Shown here piece after piece: positions 1 through 17,029 of a stretch of 64,000 nt of DNA; positions within the stretch are counted from its first letter, which is position 1; every line of letters begins with the position of its first letter. The notes under the pieces are model-generated. The model saw nothing but the letters and a program-made list of their open reading frames with translations. It was not told where the DNA came from and ran no database searches. The translations under genes were made by a program, and so were the position numbers. The stretch covers positions 14,570,001 to 14,634,000 of the forward strand of contig NC_091967.1 of NCBI RefSeq assembly GCF_036711975.1, in the 5' to 3' direction. Source of the DNA: Onthophagus taurus (Eukaryota > Arthropoda > Insecta > Coleoptera > Scarabaeidae).

Positions 1-2195
1 AATGTTTAAAAATTACTTACCTTTAAAGGTCTATATCCTAGGCATTTATAGGTTTAGACCAAAAATTTTTGGATTTTAATTATGCATCCTTGAATGTTTT
101 TCATAATTTGCCAACGTTAAAACATTAGCGATAGCTTAAAATTTTTTCGTGGTGATGGTCACGAACGAGCAACTTTAAGAGCACTTCCTCCAATTTGCGG
201 AAGTAACAATTGTCCTCCCCAAAACGGACTATGTATGTTGTGGTGGATAAATTCAAGTCACAATATTGTTGAATATTGCTGGACCAATGTCACGCCCGGG
301 ATTCATAGAGCACAGCAGAGCATGATGTGAGAAGTAAAAGTTTGAAGAAAATCATAAAACATAGAAATATCAAGAAAACATAGAACCATATGAAATGATA
401 TTTGGAATTTCGCAAGCTTGCTTACAAACTATCAGGATTATTTTAGAACTTTTCTGTAATGGTATCTTTCAGCAAAATGCTGTCACAGCTTTGATATTAG
501 TTTATCTTAGCCACTTAATAATTTATCTTATCCACATCGTCCATCCCACATAGTGCCAACATGGCAAATAATTATTTGAATGCAGAGATACATTCAAATA
601 ACACACTCAAACTCATAAATGTTAGTGTCTATGGACATGTTAGTTGAAAAAATTAAGTTAAAATTTAAGCCATGATATTTATTGATTAATTAGCATACAT
701 ATCAACATTAAATAAATACACTACATGTAGACACTACCATTTCAAAAAAGATTGTGAAAAACAAAATGCTATTACCTTACAAAAATATCTGGTATTTTTC
801 TTGGGAAATAACATAAATGAATGTGTGTAAAGAATTCTTTTTTCAACAACTGCAATAACTGTATGTTGTTACTTATTACTATTGACATATATGTTAATTA
901 CTAAACAAAGGGTACAACCTCTATACTTTGCATTAAATAAATGCCCTTTTCCTGAACAGATCGTCAGGGCACCGCTTTTTTATTTAAAGTACTTAATTAA
1001 TTAACGTTTTAATTAAAACACTTTACCATTTCTTATATGCAGAAAGGTAGAGGCGTAAAAACACTAGTGCCTACATTTTCACTACACTACTTCAAACATC
1101 AATTATTTTCAGATGAAAAATATTGAAGAGAAAAAGAGAGTAACTCCCATAACAAAATAATTAAACCCAAAACCAAGCTTCTTATAAAATATTAATACCA
1201 AAAGTTAATCAAAAAAAATAATTCTTAAATAATATAAAATTAATAATTACTATTTTTGAACAAAAAAAAATAACAAGGCTGTAAATTAAGAATAACCTAA
1301 CCTCTAATTAAACAGGATGATTTAAATATTCACGCGTAAAACTTTTTAAGATTAAAATTTCTCACATTGGCAATGTGAAAGTTTTGTAATCTTAATTAAT
1401 TCTTTAACACGGACTTTTAATTCGATGTTTTTGAATCAACACTGTATAAAAAAAATTAATACAAAAAATAGTAATAAAAGCTAAACATTTTGCGCTTATT
1501 TTGTTACACGAGTTTATCTCACGGCTTTTTCCAGCCATAATACTGTTGTATATTAACATACAATATATTTATACACATACATATATGATAAGTATCAAAT
1601 ACATTCTCGAAAAAACCACTAATTCTATGCAAAGTATAGCTTGTATAATTAGATACCGTGCGATCCATCATCACTGCATTTTACTTTTATTTCGTCTAGG
1701 GCCAATTTTATTATTAAAAAATTTTATTATAAATTATAAAACTTGTTTACATAAAACATTAAACATTCAATCCATTAATAAAAGAATAAATTATATTATA
1801 AAACCGTCGTATTTTGATCAATTTTTTTTATTTTTAATTGATTGATTATATTTTTAATAAAAATTTGTAAATTTTTTAATAATCAAATTGGCCCTACCCT
1901 CATAAATGTGGTCCTTATTAGATTTAAATAAAACGGAAGAAAAACAATAAACGATTTTAATCAGATTATCCGAGACCTGTGATGTGACTGATGTTTGGAG
2001 TACACGCGAATATTTTTTTATCCAACAACTATTACCGTCATTGGATAAAATCGAAACGTTACCAAATACAGAAAACGCTTTCGACCGTTAAATTTTAAAA
2101 AGGTTAATTAATAAAAAGTTATTTTCCTTTTTTTTTGTGATCGAAAGTCGTTTCACGATATACGTTATTACCGTAAAAATTACTTCGTAAACTTT
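1..2195. other. AT-rich flank downstream of loquacious, no gene recognised
   Basis: I see no protein family, RNA gene or clear transposon here. The segment nearest 2195 must include the 3' untranslated region of loquacious, which is on the minus strand, but I could not fix its polyadenylation site. A 115-codon open frame at 1501-1845 is AT-rich with a biased composition and looks like chance. A short imperfect palindrome lies at about 1350-1400. Confidence 0.5.
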
Positions 2196-5100
2196 TCATT
2201 TTCTCGTCATTACACGCAGATACTCCAGAGCGCTTAAAGCAGCCGATGCTTGAGCATCTTTCGGTGTTTTTCCATTACCAAAACAAACAGCCAATGGAAC
2301 CGTGGACAGTTGTAAGAGACACTGACAATGTCCGTTGACGGATTTTTCATCAATGTCAACATAGGTCGTTTCAAATTGTAATTCACCAGCTAATTCTTGT
2401 AAAAATAATGTGCTGTTGAATTCTTTTGAAACGAAGGAAACGGTCTAAAAACAGAAACAAAAACGTATTAGAATAAGTTAATACAAAAATATGTCAATCA
2501 ATACATAGATTAACTCTTGAATATGTAAGAATTTAAAAGCTGCATTACAATTTTTAAAGATTAAGCGAATCTATATAACTACTGTATCAAAAATGTAGAA
2601 AGATAAACGATGATTTTAATCATACTAGTTTAGTATTTCAATACAGAAGAATATGTTTGATATATTTACCTGTAACTCATTTACTTTTGGGCCATTGGCA
2701 TGTTTCAAATATTTATGAAACTGAGACACTTTATGTGAATGTCCTGAATTGTTAGACATAGTAGCAATTTTACTATCTTTCAAACTTCCAAATCGACCGG
2801 TCACGGAACCAATTCGCGTCCCCGACTATAAAGAAAATCAATATAAACTCGATAATATTAACAAACCGCAATAAAGCAACCCAAGGTAATTTTTACTTCT
2901 TTCAACTTTAATTAAAACGCACGTTTTCACTATTACTATTCACCAAACAATTTTGATTTGATAAAAAGAAACCACAAAGAAATTAATTAGTAATCACGAA
3001 TCACGCACTCGATTTGAAAGATAGTAAAAATTTCCAAAGGCCAAATCTACATTGCAAGAGATAGTTCTTACAAAGCTAAATTAAAAGTCTTACCTCTTCC
3101 TCCTCTTGGAGCATTTGATTAACGTTTGCGTTATCCGCGGATAAATCTTGAAGTTGCTGCCACATTTTATGCGCGGCCATTCGCTTAGCGAGCTTTTTCG
3201 ATTTTCCCGTTCCGATCTCACGAAACTTTAACACTTTACATGCAATTGTAAATTGACGTTCATGAGGTAGACCTTCTTCGTGTTCCATATCATAAGATGG
3301 AGGTGGCCAACGTCGGGACATGCACATTTCTTGTAACCATCCGATTGGATTTCCCATTATTTTATCATCAAATGGTGATACAACTTGACTTGTACTAAAC
3401 AATTGTAAAAAATAAATTATATGTATGACATAATAAAGAATAATCATCAAAGTATTTGATACAATAATTTTGATACATGATAATAAATTAGAGACATTAT
3501 GGGCTGAAGAGGAGCAAAAGGCAAAATCTGTACTGGATCAAACAATATAATTGTGGCTACCAGCGTCTGGAAGATGCTACCTGACTAAAGTCTGGGTAAT
3601 TATTTTTTATATATAAAACTTACTCAAATTTCTATATGACACTAATCAATTAACAACATTTGTAAAACACTTTTTTTTTGCCTTTTCCTTATACTTTATA
3701 CTTTCAAGAACATAATATTAAAATTTCAAAGTCGGATTACAAATAGTTTTAATATTATTTGTTACTATTAGATAGGAAGTGCCTTTCTCAGAAGTACACT
3801 ATTTTTTAAGGATTTATACCTGAAAAACTAAAAAATAGACAAACTCCGCATTTCCAGTTTAGTTTACATTTGCTATTATTAGATAATAAGTGCTTTTCTG
3901 GGAAATACCAAACTGTGTAATCGTAAAAAGTCAAACCCGAATTACCTGGTTAGTTCTTTCTAGAGAAATTTGTATCTAAATCAAAAAGGGACTCACGATG
4001 ATCCGTAGATCAACAAGAAGGAAGAAAAGATTCTCAAGAAACCGATACACACAAGAGAAACCCACCGCTGATTGCAGCACAGCAGCAGAAAAATTATTGT
4101 GTACCGACAATGACGAAATTATACTTGATAACAGTCATGGGTATCGTATTATTCAGTTTGTGACTGTTTTCACAGCTATTAGCAATTTAGTCATATGTAA
4201 AAATTGTAAAAAAGACATAAAATTTAATGAAGTAAGTCCACGGGGTGACGAATAGTGTTTGTGATGCGATTTGTAGGGGTTGGTTTGAATGGACTCAATA
4301 TATTTGTGGCTTGATAGATCTTCTTAGAAAATTCAATAGCAATACCTTCGCTGGATGCTTCGAAAACGTTACTAAAAACTTACACATCCTGAAAAATATG
4401 AACAATGGCTCGAAGAGCATGACGATTGTAATGCGAATTATGAAGGATCCCCCGTCAAAATGGAGAGAATATGAAGATCTGTCAAAATCACGCGCAATAA
4501 TTACAGAGGAAACAATACGAAAATGATTCAGAGAATTGAACCACTTCGTCTATTTTGCCAGAAAGATTTAGAAATAGCTTTAAACGATGTGATCTTTTTC
4601 CGCTAGAGCTGAGAGATTGGCTGTACATTTTGCAAAATGCATTCAGAATCGATTAGAAAACACAACATTGAGAGCCATTGGTTCGATTACCATGGAAGAT
4701 TTAAATGCGACATTGAAGGGACCTGAAATCTAGTGACAGTGGAAACATATGCTATACAGCCTGCTGAAGCATTACATACAGCAGTTACAAGGAAGTAGAG
4801 TTTAGGAATTATAAGTGTTTGTTCTGCTCCTAATTTTGTCATAAGAATTCAGTTAATTTCTTCAGTAGTGGGTAAGATTCCATTACTTTGTACATTTTTT
4901 TAAGTTGATTTGTTATGTTCATAGTTTTTGATTTAATAAATGAGCATATGTTTTTGTCAAGACCACATAAAATCACATTTAGGCACATTAGGTCCTTTTG
5001 AACCATTTTTAGGATAATTTTAGTTTTATTTTGTCCTAGCATGAATCAGTTCTAGACTACCAAAAGGATGTTCTATCTATCTTAATTTAAAAAGATCAGT

Positions 5101-6152
5101 TTATTGTCCCTTTAGTTCCATTTTTTATTGGCTTTTCATATGTGAATATGATATATGAATGAATTGGGTTTTCAATACAAAAAAAATCTCAAACATCACT
5201 TAAATTCTTTAGCAATCACACTGGTATAGCCTCTTAAAGATGAAGCAAATATGGAAAACCATATTAATTGATTAGAACAGATCTGATAGTTGGTATGAAA
5301 ATATTTGTCTGATTTGAGTTTCACTTCTATTCATTATATCTGCAATGTTAAAACGAAATCACACCATAATATTTCCCCAAATTGTCTGTTAAAAACTACA
5401 ACAAAACCTAATAATCCTATTTTGGTGCAACAGTTCTGTAATTCAGAACAGTTCTAAACCTTTCAAAGCATACACATATGTATGTTTAGAACTACTGTTA
5501 AACCAAAACAGGTCTAATAGTAATTGTAGTATAACAAGATGTAGCTGATATAGCAGTTGGTAAAGTTGCCCCAATTTATATAATTTCTTTTTATAGGTTA
5601 TGATTACTTAGAAAATGAAATTGCTTAATAGAATTTGTTGATAGATACTTAAAAATATTTAAAATCTGTTATATTAATAAAATAATCTTACATGTCATTT
5701 GTAGGAGCATTGGTAGTTGGATTAGCTTGCTCTGGTGTGGTATCACCAACAATTAGATCCAAAAGATTTTTAGCAGCTGCATGTTTAGCTTCTTTTTTTG
5801 ATCTTCCAGTACCGGTTGCAATGTAGTCATTGTTGAGGAATACTCTATATCGGAATATAGGCTCATGAATGGCTCCTTCGATTTGCACCAATTCGTATTT
5901 GGGAGTGATGCCTCGACGGCTTAACACCTCTTGTAAAACTGAGACTGGAGTCTTTGTGGGTAACGAGGCCATTTCCTATGGAATGTAGATTGAAAAGTGC
6001 TAGTAAATAAAAAATGTTGATTTGTTTACCAATTTAGCTGCGTCTCCCAGTGTCATCTGACCAGACATAATTGCGTGAATTGTAGTTTTTTTGAAGTTCC
6101 TTCTCATGTGAAGATTTTGTTGTTGATTGGCCATTTGAAGAGCAAGCTCCAT
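2196..6152 (-). CDS. loqs: Loquacious (TRBP-type dsRNA-binding partner of Dicer)
   Basis: Minus-strand gene. Coding exons in transcript order: 6152-6030, 5975-5692, 3394-3094, 2825-2670 and 2444-2196. All have GT-AG introns and matching phases, giving about 370 residues. dsRBD1 (about residues 50-118) contains SVLQEVLSRRG and VQIEGAIHEP, followed by the lysine block GRSKKEAKHAAAK. dsRBD2 (151-220) has NPIGWLQEMCMSRRWPPP and GKSKKLAKRMAAH. dsRBD3 (about 265-366) has HKVSQFHKYLKHANG, FETTYVDIDEK and a C-terminal ALEYLRVMTRK. The domain order, linkers and tail match insect Loquacious; in the family, dsRBD3 binds Dicer and the first two bind dsRNA. The ATG at 6152 is the first after an in-frame stop at 6165-6167. 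In-frame ATGs at 6134, 6068 and 5972 are alternatives. The third domain argues against R2D2, which has two. Intron 2 (3395-5691) holds a Mutator-like relic. Confidence 0.95.
3750..3912. repeat. Short diverged tandem duplication in loqs intron
   Basis: Copies at about 3758-3800 and 3869-3910 share a core of the form CTATTAGATA followed by AAGTGC and TTTCT, about 111 bp apart. The repeat is non-coding and lies in the large loqs intron just before the Mutator-like relic, so it may belong to the same dead element. Confidence 0.4.
3998..4740 (+). pseudogene. Mutator-like transposase relic in loqs intron
   Basis: Plus-strand coding remnant, antisense to loqs. The first frame (3998-4255) contains GYRIIQFVTVF, then a CxxC pair in VICKNCKKDIKFNEVSPRG. 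That pattern resembles the start of the Mutator-like transposase domain common in insect genomes (a GYR motif, a zinc-binding CxxC, then a conserved RG). After frame changes, 4391-4470 in another frame reads YEQWLEEHDDCNANYEGS followed by KMER, which resembles the downstream HxxxC-NYEGS-KME block of the same family. At 4620-4735 an open stretch contains RLENTTLRAIGSITMEDLNA, which I do not recognise. Several stops and frameshifts make it non-functional. The family call comes from memory of its motifs. Confidence 0.55.
5416..5512. mobile_element. Foldback MITE-like repeat in loqs intron
   Basis: An imperfect inverted repeat of about 97 bp. The left arm starts CCTATTTTGGTGCAACAG and the right arm ends CTGTTAAACCAAAACAGG. 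The arms are related to the TGTTTTGGTTCA-type ends of the repeats at 6.8-7.8 kb, so they probably belong to one family. It has no coding capacity. Confidence 0.5.
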
Positions 6153-6841
6153 ATTTGGCTTCAATTAATTTATTTTCTAAATTAAATAATAAAATTTGAA
6201 ATTAATATTTAATATCAAATTAAGATATTTTCAAAATACACAAGATAAGAATATACAACACAAATATTTCAGTCACAACTGATAAAGAATACGTGTGACT
6301 ATTTTTACTGGGTGAATAAACTAAACGAAAACATTTTTAACCGATGACAAATAATTACCTCAACGTATTTTCAACAAAAAAAGCCGGTTAAAATCAAAAA
6401 CACTAACTTTAATATCATTACGACTACTTCTAATTTATACTAATTTAATAAGTAAATGCAAAACTTAATAAAACTATTACAAAATATATTGAAAAACATG
6501 CTCCTTTTGCTTGCACAAACCTTAGCATTATTTCGAATTCTTAGGCAAATCTCCAGCTGTGTTCCCATAATGGCTGAAATTGGATCCTAACCGAACTAAA
6601 ACGTGTTCTACGCATCTCGAGCATGCGCATTTTTCATCCAACTCTCAAACGAATATCAATACAAACAACAAACAACGTCAATAAATAATTATTTATAAAA
6701 AAAAACACGTGTTTAATGTTATATAACATACAAATTTAATCAAATAAACTTACGTTTTTGAATCACACAACTCCTTGCAAAAGTAATAATATCAACAATA
6801 AAAGGCAATGAAGTGTTTAAAATATCAAATATCTTGTTTTT

Positions 6842-6968
6842 AAACATTAGGCCTGTTTTGGTTCACGAGTTCTGCAGTTTCGAACAATTTTGAACCTTTC
6901 TGCTCATACATTTAATATATTGCATATTAAATGTATGAGCAGAAAGTATATCTATAAACAAGGGTATT
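6842..6968. mobile_element. Foldback MITE copy 1
   Basis: The unit begins near CTGTTTTGGTTCACGAG with TTCTGCAGTTTCGAAC following, and ends TATAAACAAGGGTATTA. It contains a near-perfect palindrome at 6897-6946: TTTCTGCTCATACATTTAAT mirrored by ATTAAATGTATGAGCAGAAA. It is repeated at 6985-7113 and 7590-7766. No open frame. Confidence 0.6.
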
Positions 6969-6984
6969 AGGTTATTAAAACAAT

Positions 6985-7113
6985 CAAACATCTAAATAAT
7001 AGATCTGTTTTGGTTCAAGAGTTCTGCAGTTTCGAACAGTTTTTAATCATTCTGCGCATATATTTAATATGCAATATGTGTGCGCAGAAATTACATATAT
7101 CTATAAACAAGGG
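6985..7113. mobile_element. Foldback MITE copy 2
   Basis: Direct-repeat copy of the preceding unit. It starts ACATCTAAATAATAGATC, followed by TGTTTTGGTTCAAGAG and TTCTGCAGTTTCGAAC, and ends TATCTATAAACAAGGG. The central hairpin (CTGCGCATATATTTAATATG with its complement) is diverged but still recognisable. Confidence 0.6.
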
Positions 7114-7589
7114 ATAAAGTTATTAATAGTATATTATTATATGCGAGTAGAATACTATACTTTGTCCACGACTATTGAAATTGATTCCATAAATTTATTT
7201 TTTAAATAAATTTTTAAATAAAGTTTAAACGTCAATGTGACACAAATTCAATGTTACTAACTGTAACCAACTTCACAACAATTTGTCAAAATTTTATAAA
7301 ACGTCGTTTTCTTTACGAAAATTAATTAATTTATGCTTAAATCATACGAAAAAAGAAATTTGTTTAGGTTTTTTTAATGTCATACATTTAGAAACTCCTA
7401 AAAAATTCAATTAAATTGATGTTTTTTGAAATTTTGACGTTTAAAATAATTATTAGTCTATCAAGTTGGTTACTCGTGAATAATGATTGTTATTCACCGC
7501 TATTATTCACTCCGTGAAAAATGACTACCCTTTTATTTTAAAAAAATCATTCATAAGGTATATATTATAAGGTAGTCGTGGACAAAACA

Positions 7590-7766
7590 TATTAAAACAT
7601 CTAAATAATAACTTGGTTTGGTTCAAGAATTCTGCAGTTTTGAACCTTTCTGCGCATACATTTAGTATGCAATAACTCTTGAAGAAATTGTAGAACTCTT
7701 GAACCAAAACAATTTAGATGTTTTATTATGTTTTAATAACATAATACCCTTGTTTATAGATATACT
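7590..7766. mobile_element. Foldback MITE copy 3 with clear inverted ends
   Basis: The left end AAAACATCTAAATAATAAC plus GGTTTGGTTCAAGAATTC is mirrored at 7690-7722 by GAACTCTTGAACC and AAAACAATTTAGATGTTTT. It is followed by TAATACCCTTGTTTATAGAT, the inverse of the outer end of copies 1 and 2. This copy best shows the inverted-repeat structure. The 60-codon frame on the minus strand here is only the repeat. Confidence 0.6.
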
Positions 7767-8332
7767 TGTATAACTTTGAGTTTCCTATAAATATTCAGCA
7801 ACCAAATATACATGTTGTCTTAATATTGGTAAAAACATTAAAATTTTTGGACAAACACATTTTGGCAATAATAAATTCATTTTTTTCGTTATTATCTTAT
7901 TAACAACAATAATACTTAATTGTAATTGTTATTAATTTCAACTTAACTTTTTATTACTTTTTAAATTTCAACAAACATTTTGGGTTGCATACTTCATCCA
8001 CCAATAGGTACCATTTAAACTGACGTTTATATTCCCATTGGCGAAAAATATTCCGATCAAATCCATCGTCTTCTTCCACAAGAACCGTAAGGAAGTGCTT
8101 CCTATTCACAACGTGTTTCGTATAAAACAATTCATTTTGTGAATCAACTAATCTATAACACGAGTGAAGTGAATTGCTTCCAGTTAGATTCTTATTACTT
8201 CCGGTTATTTAAGCGATTAAAGAAAATAGCGACGTGTATTCAACCCCATAGTTTTCAGCTACTGTAAGGTAACCACATTATTCTTGCGTTTAATTGTAAT
8301 AAAATGTTTATTTATAACAATTATTAGTGAAA

Positions 8333-13313
<4,981 letters not shown>

Positions 13314-13404
13314 ATTCTAGGTTAAAAAGAATCTATTTATTTCTTTAGAATGTAGCTAATTTCTTTTTAATTGTTTAATAATAAGTATTATTTGCTCTTC
13401 AGAA

Positions 13405-13410
13405 AATAAA
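13405..13410 (+). terminator. Polyadenylation signal of DDX43
   Basis: A canonical AATAAA lies about 92 bp after the helicase stop codon and is followed by a T-rich stretch (ATTATTTGTTTTATTTC). Confidence 0.6.
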
Positions 13411-15789
13411 TTATTTGTTTTATTTCTTAGTTAGTGATTTCCACACTTAAATATCCTTTATATTATGTCTACACTACATAGAAAACTGGGTGTTTTACCA
13501 AAACTCTACATATTCATCAATGTTGTCTTTGAAAAAAATGCTCGGAATTTTATCGTAGCATTACTACGATAAATAGGGACCCAAAAAAATGCTGATTTTT
13601 AATGACGCTGTGCATTGTAACTCTCACTTTATGATTGCACGTTCCAGGAAATATTAATGTAGTATGATTTGACGCTTTTGGGCAAGGTAATTGTATAAAG
13701 TAAACATATGTTTCTAGTTTGCGCTAAACAATTGGCAGTGAAAATGAAAACTCAATAACTTTTTATGTGTGTTCTGTTGGAATTGACAACAACAAGTTCT
13801 CATTTAATTTATTAGTCTTGACAACTTAAAGTAAGTGTGTTCAAAAAAAATTGTAATTTGGTATCTTTTTTTCATTTAGGTACCAGTCAAAATCTGACAC
13901 TTTTTTCAATTCAATTTTGATCCGCAACAATCTTCCTTGCTTTACAACGCAAACTTTTTTGAAAACCAATCTTCCTTATTTTTTTCTCTTTATGTTAATT
14001 ATGATATTTGTCCATAAATAGTTGCTAAATAAAAAAAATGACAGATAAAAGTTATTTGTTTTTTAAAAACACTTATTAATAAATGGTAGGCCATTTAAAC
14101 TAACGATAAGTTATTTTGGTACTTGAAGTACATTAAAGATGCTTCGAAATGTAATCTCTGATCTTACTTTATATTTTTTTCGTCTTACGACTAAAATTTT
14201 ATACTGAAAATTTGTTCAATAAAATAAATGGTTTCTAAGTTATTTGGTTATTTAAGTTAAATGCCTTACCTAGTTATTATTTTTAGTTCAAAAATGTTTA
14301 TTTATGAAAAAAAAAATCATTCCAATTAAAATTCTGGTTTTTTCCATCATACATTATTCATATCAGTGAACATAGTGGTGGACTATGTAGACAATGTTAT
14401 GCAGATTATGTGTAGATAACGTCTATTGCTACGTCATCTTTGTTTACGTATAATTAAAAAATAATGTATTATATTTTATTTTTAATTTTGTAATGAATTT
14501 AAAACAAAAATCATTAATCTTAATTAAATCTTATCATGTTATAAGGTCCTTAGACAAGCACTTTTTTGAGCAGTTTTGATCTTATTGTTTTGATGATTCA
14601 TGCGCATTATCGTAAACAGCACTGTATATGTATAGTTTAAAAAAGTTATAGTACAATTGGCAATGCGTGCTAGAGCTAAGAAATATTGTGTCAGATCAAA
14701 TATGTTTACCAAGGTGGACGGTAAATGATCTGCAAAATGTTGGATAAGGGTATAGATGTTGCTTAATACCCGGTAGGTTAGGTAAAGTCTACTTCGTTTA
14801 CTTAGTCGCAGCAGCTGCGATCTCTACTTTTAAAGATATCTTCTTGATGATGAAATAAAATTCAAAAGATATTTATGATGAATCACTTCGTTCTATTGCT
14901 TTTACATACTGTATATTTCATAATAGTGTAATAATGGGATATGCATTTTATCACAATATTATCAACGAACATATCATGCCTGGAATTAAAGTGTTTCTTT
15001 CCCAGTTGATAATTATGCAATCAAATTTTGATGATATATCTTACATCCATATATGATGAAAAACAACTACCGATATGCAAAAAAAAATTGAATTGTCTTT
15101 TATGTGAAGCACATTGAACGTTCCAGAATTGATTACATTGTATGCTCATGGGCAGTACGATTAGCAAATATTCCTAATACAAGAAGATTTTTTCCGAACG
15201 ACAGCGTTCTATAAAAATCCCACAATAAATTTCTGTTTTAAATATTTAAGGCATGATAATGGTAACTGTACTAATTGAAGCAATATGTCCTTACCCAAAT
15301 GGGCAAGTTATAGCTGTTGCAGTCATTTACTTTGCATGCAGTGCTGATGTGATCTCCATAAAAATGCGTCATGAACCTAATATTTTTACATGTTTTGATG
15401 GCAGTTCTTATTCGATTGTAAAGCTTCTTTAAATAAAACCATTTCTCGTAAACAGTTTTTCATATCCTTAAAAACAGGTTCAAAAGGCATTAATGATACG
15501 ATTAATGATATAAAAAAACTCATAGATCGGCTAGTGGCTATAAAGCAACGAAAAGTGGTATAACTGCGCTTGCTGCAGAAACGCTTGGTGACCAAATAAT
15601 GAATTGGTTGTTAATAAATTAAAAACCCCATGGCTATGTTGGCCCTATTTAAAGAAATAAATACCAAAAATCACCGTTAAAAAAATTAAGTAAAAAGATT
15701 AATAGAATACGACTTCTTTATGGTAGCCTTTATATCACGGGAAAATTTTAATACTTAAGGATCAAATGATGATGAATCACTTTCTATTA

Positions 15790-15990
15790 TAGATGCAACA
15801 AAAAAGTCACAATTTTAAGATTGTGTTAAACATGTCGAATTATCGTATAAGGAAATTAAACAATCAACCTTGAATGCGCGTTAGAAGAAATTATGGCTTA
15901 GTGTAGTTAGGGAAGATAATCCTGATCTTAATATGGAACATGCTCTCGGATTTCAAGAGATATTAATAAATGTTTATTTCAATATGAGAA
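15790..15990 (+). pseudogene. pogo/Tigger-like DDE transposase relic
   Basis: In one plus frame, interrupted by stops, the sequence reads DCVKHVELSYKEIKQSTLNA, a stop, then KKLWLSVVRED. This resembles the segment after the catalytic core in jerky/Tigger-type transposases, usually of the form IK.STLNACWKKLWP, with a stop where tryptophan is expected (TAG for TGG). Only this short block is recognisable, so the assignment is tentative. Confidence 0.4.
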
Positions 15991-16150
15991 GGAGAAATGA
16001 TGACCAAATACAAAATCTGAAGCCATCTAATGCTGGCGTTCGAGCGCCAAGGAAGAGTTATCTTCGTGTATATTGGCTATCAATGAGAAAATAATCCGTC
16101 AGTTTTCATTTTGCAAAATTTTGAAATATTGGGAAGATAAAAAGATGATC

Positions 16151-16182
16151 AAACATCGACTTCAACCTAGAAGTCGATGTTT
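16151..16182. repeat. Short perfect hairpin
   Basis: AAACATCGACTTC and GAAGTCGATGTTT flank a six-base spacer. CATCGACTT occurs again just downstream (16189-16197). It has no evident function. Confidence 0.4.
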
Positions 16183-17029
16183 CTTTTCATCGACTTGGAC
16201 TGTTTTTTCTGGTACTAGTAGTGGTTGACTTGATTGTTACACTTTCCTTTTCAAGCACGCAGTATTATCATTTCTACCCACCACCTCACCAATTTCTTCC
16301 TATGAGTTCCCTCTTACATGGTAAGCTTTGTTGTTCTTTCAGGATTGCTTGTTACTGCTCTGATTAAGTTTTTCGTTTTCTTCTTGGGAAACTTTGATTA
16401 ACATGTGCCATTAATTTGTATTACAAGATGTCGCTCAAGATAAACACAGTCTGGTAACAGAACATGTCTTGAATGTTCCTTTATACAACGATCTTATCAC
16501 ATCGTTAAGAGTAAGTAATACATTAAAATAACTAAGTATGGAGTTTGAATATCACGTTAGAAATTCAAGAACATATTCCCAAGAGCCATAAATAATCAAA
16601 ATTTGTCATAAAGAAAAAGAAAACAAATTATTAAATAAGATTTTAGATATTTCTTCGAAATAACGGAGTTGGTATCTACTTTTGATAGTGCTAGTAGTAA
16701 AAGATTGTAATGCTTTGGCTGCAAGCGACATAGATTACAAGTTCTTTCTCTCGACAGGTTGAACATAAATTTCTCGACCTTAATTTACAAATAACTAATT
16801 TTTAAATCGATCATTATAGTTTATAATTTTTTGAAATACCTACATATATTGTCAAATGTTTTTTCGTATTTTGTTCAAAAATTCTTTATTAAATATATGT
16901 TATAAAGATTTGAAACGGCAAATTTGATTTTCTTTGGCGTCACCATAAATCCTTTACCTGTCCAAATACTTTTTTTACATATCAGTTAATTCTAATTGAT
17001 AAAAAAATTGTTTACATTGTTAAAAATGC

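Larger units (their letters stand above)
6153..8220. other. Divergent intergenic spacer between loqs and DDX43
   Basis: Spacer of about 2.1 kb between the divergent start codons of loqs (minus) and DDX43 (plus). It must hold both promoters and the 5' untranslated regions. GC-richer stretches lie at about 6540-6660 and 8020-8200. The middle (6840-7770) is filled by related foldback repeats listed separately. The rest is AT-rich with no open frame I can support. Confidence 0.6.

Noticed and set aside
1350..1400. Imperfect palindrome as a microRNA hairpin
   Set aside because: The loop would be only about two bases and the stem has several mismatches, so it does not fit a pre-miRNA.
1501..1845. 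115-codon plus-strand open frame
   Set aside because: Composition is dominated by I, Y, L, K and N as expected from AT-rich DNA. It has no domain, no splice context and no ATG at the start.
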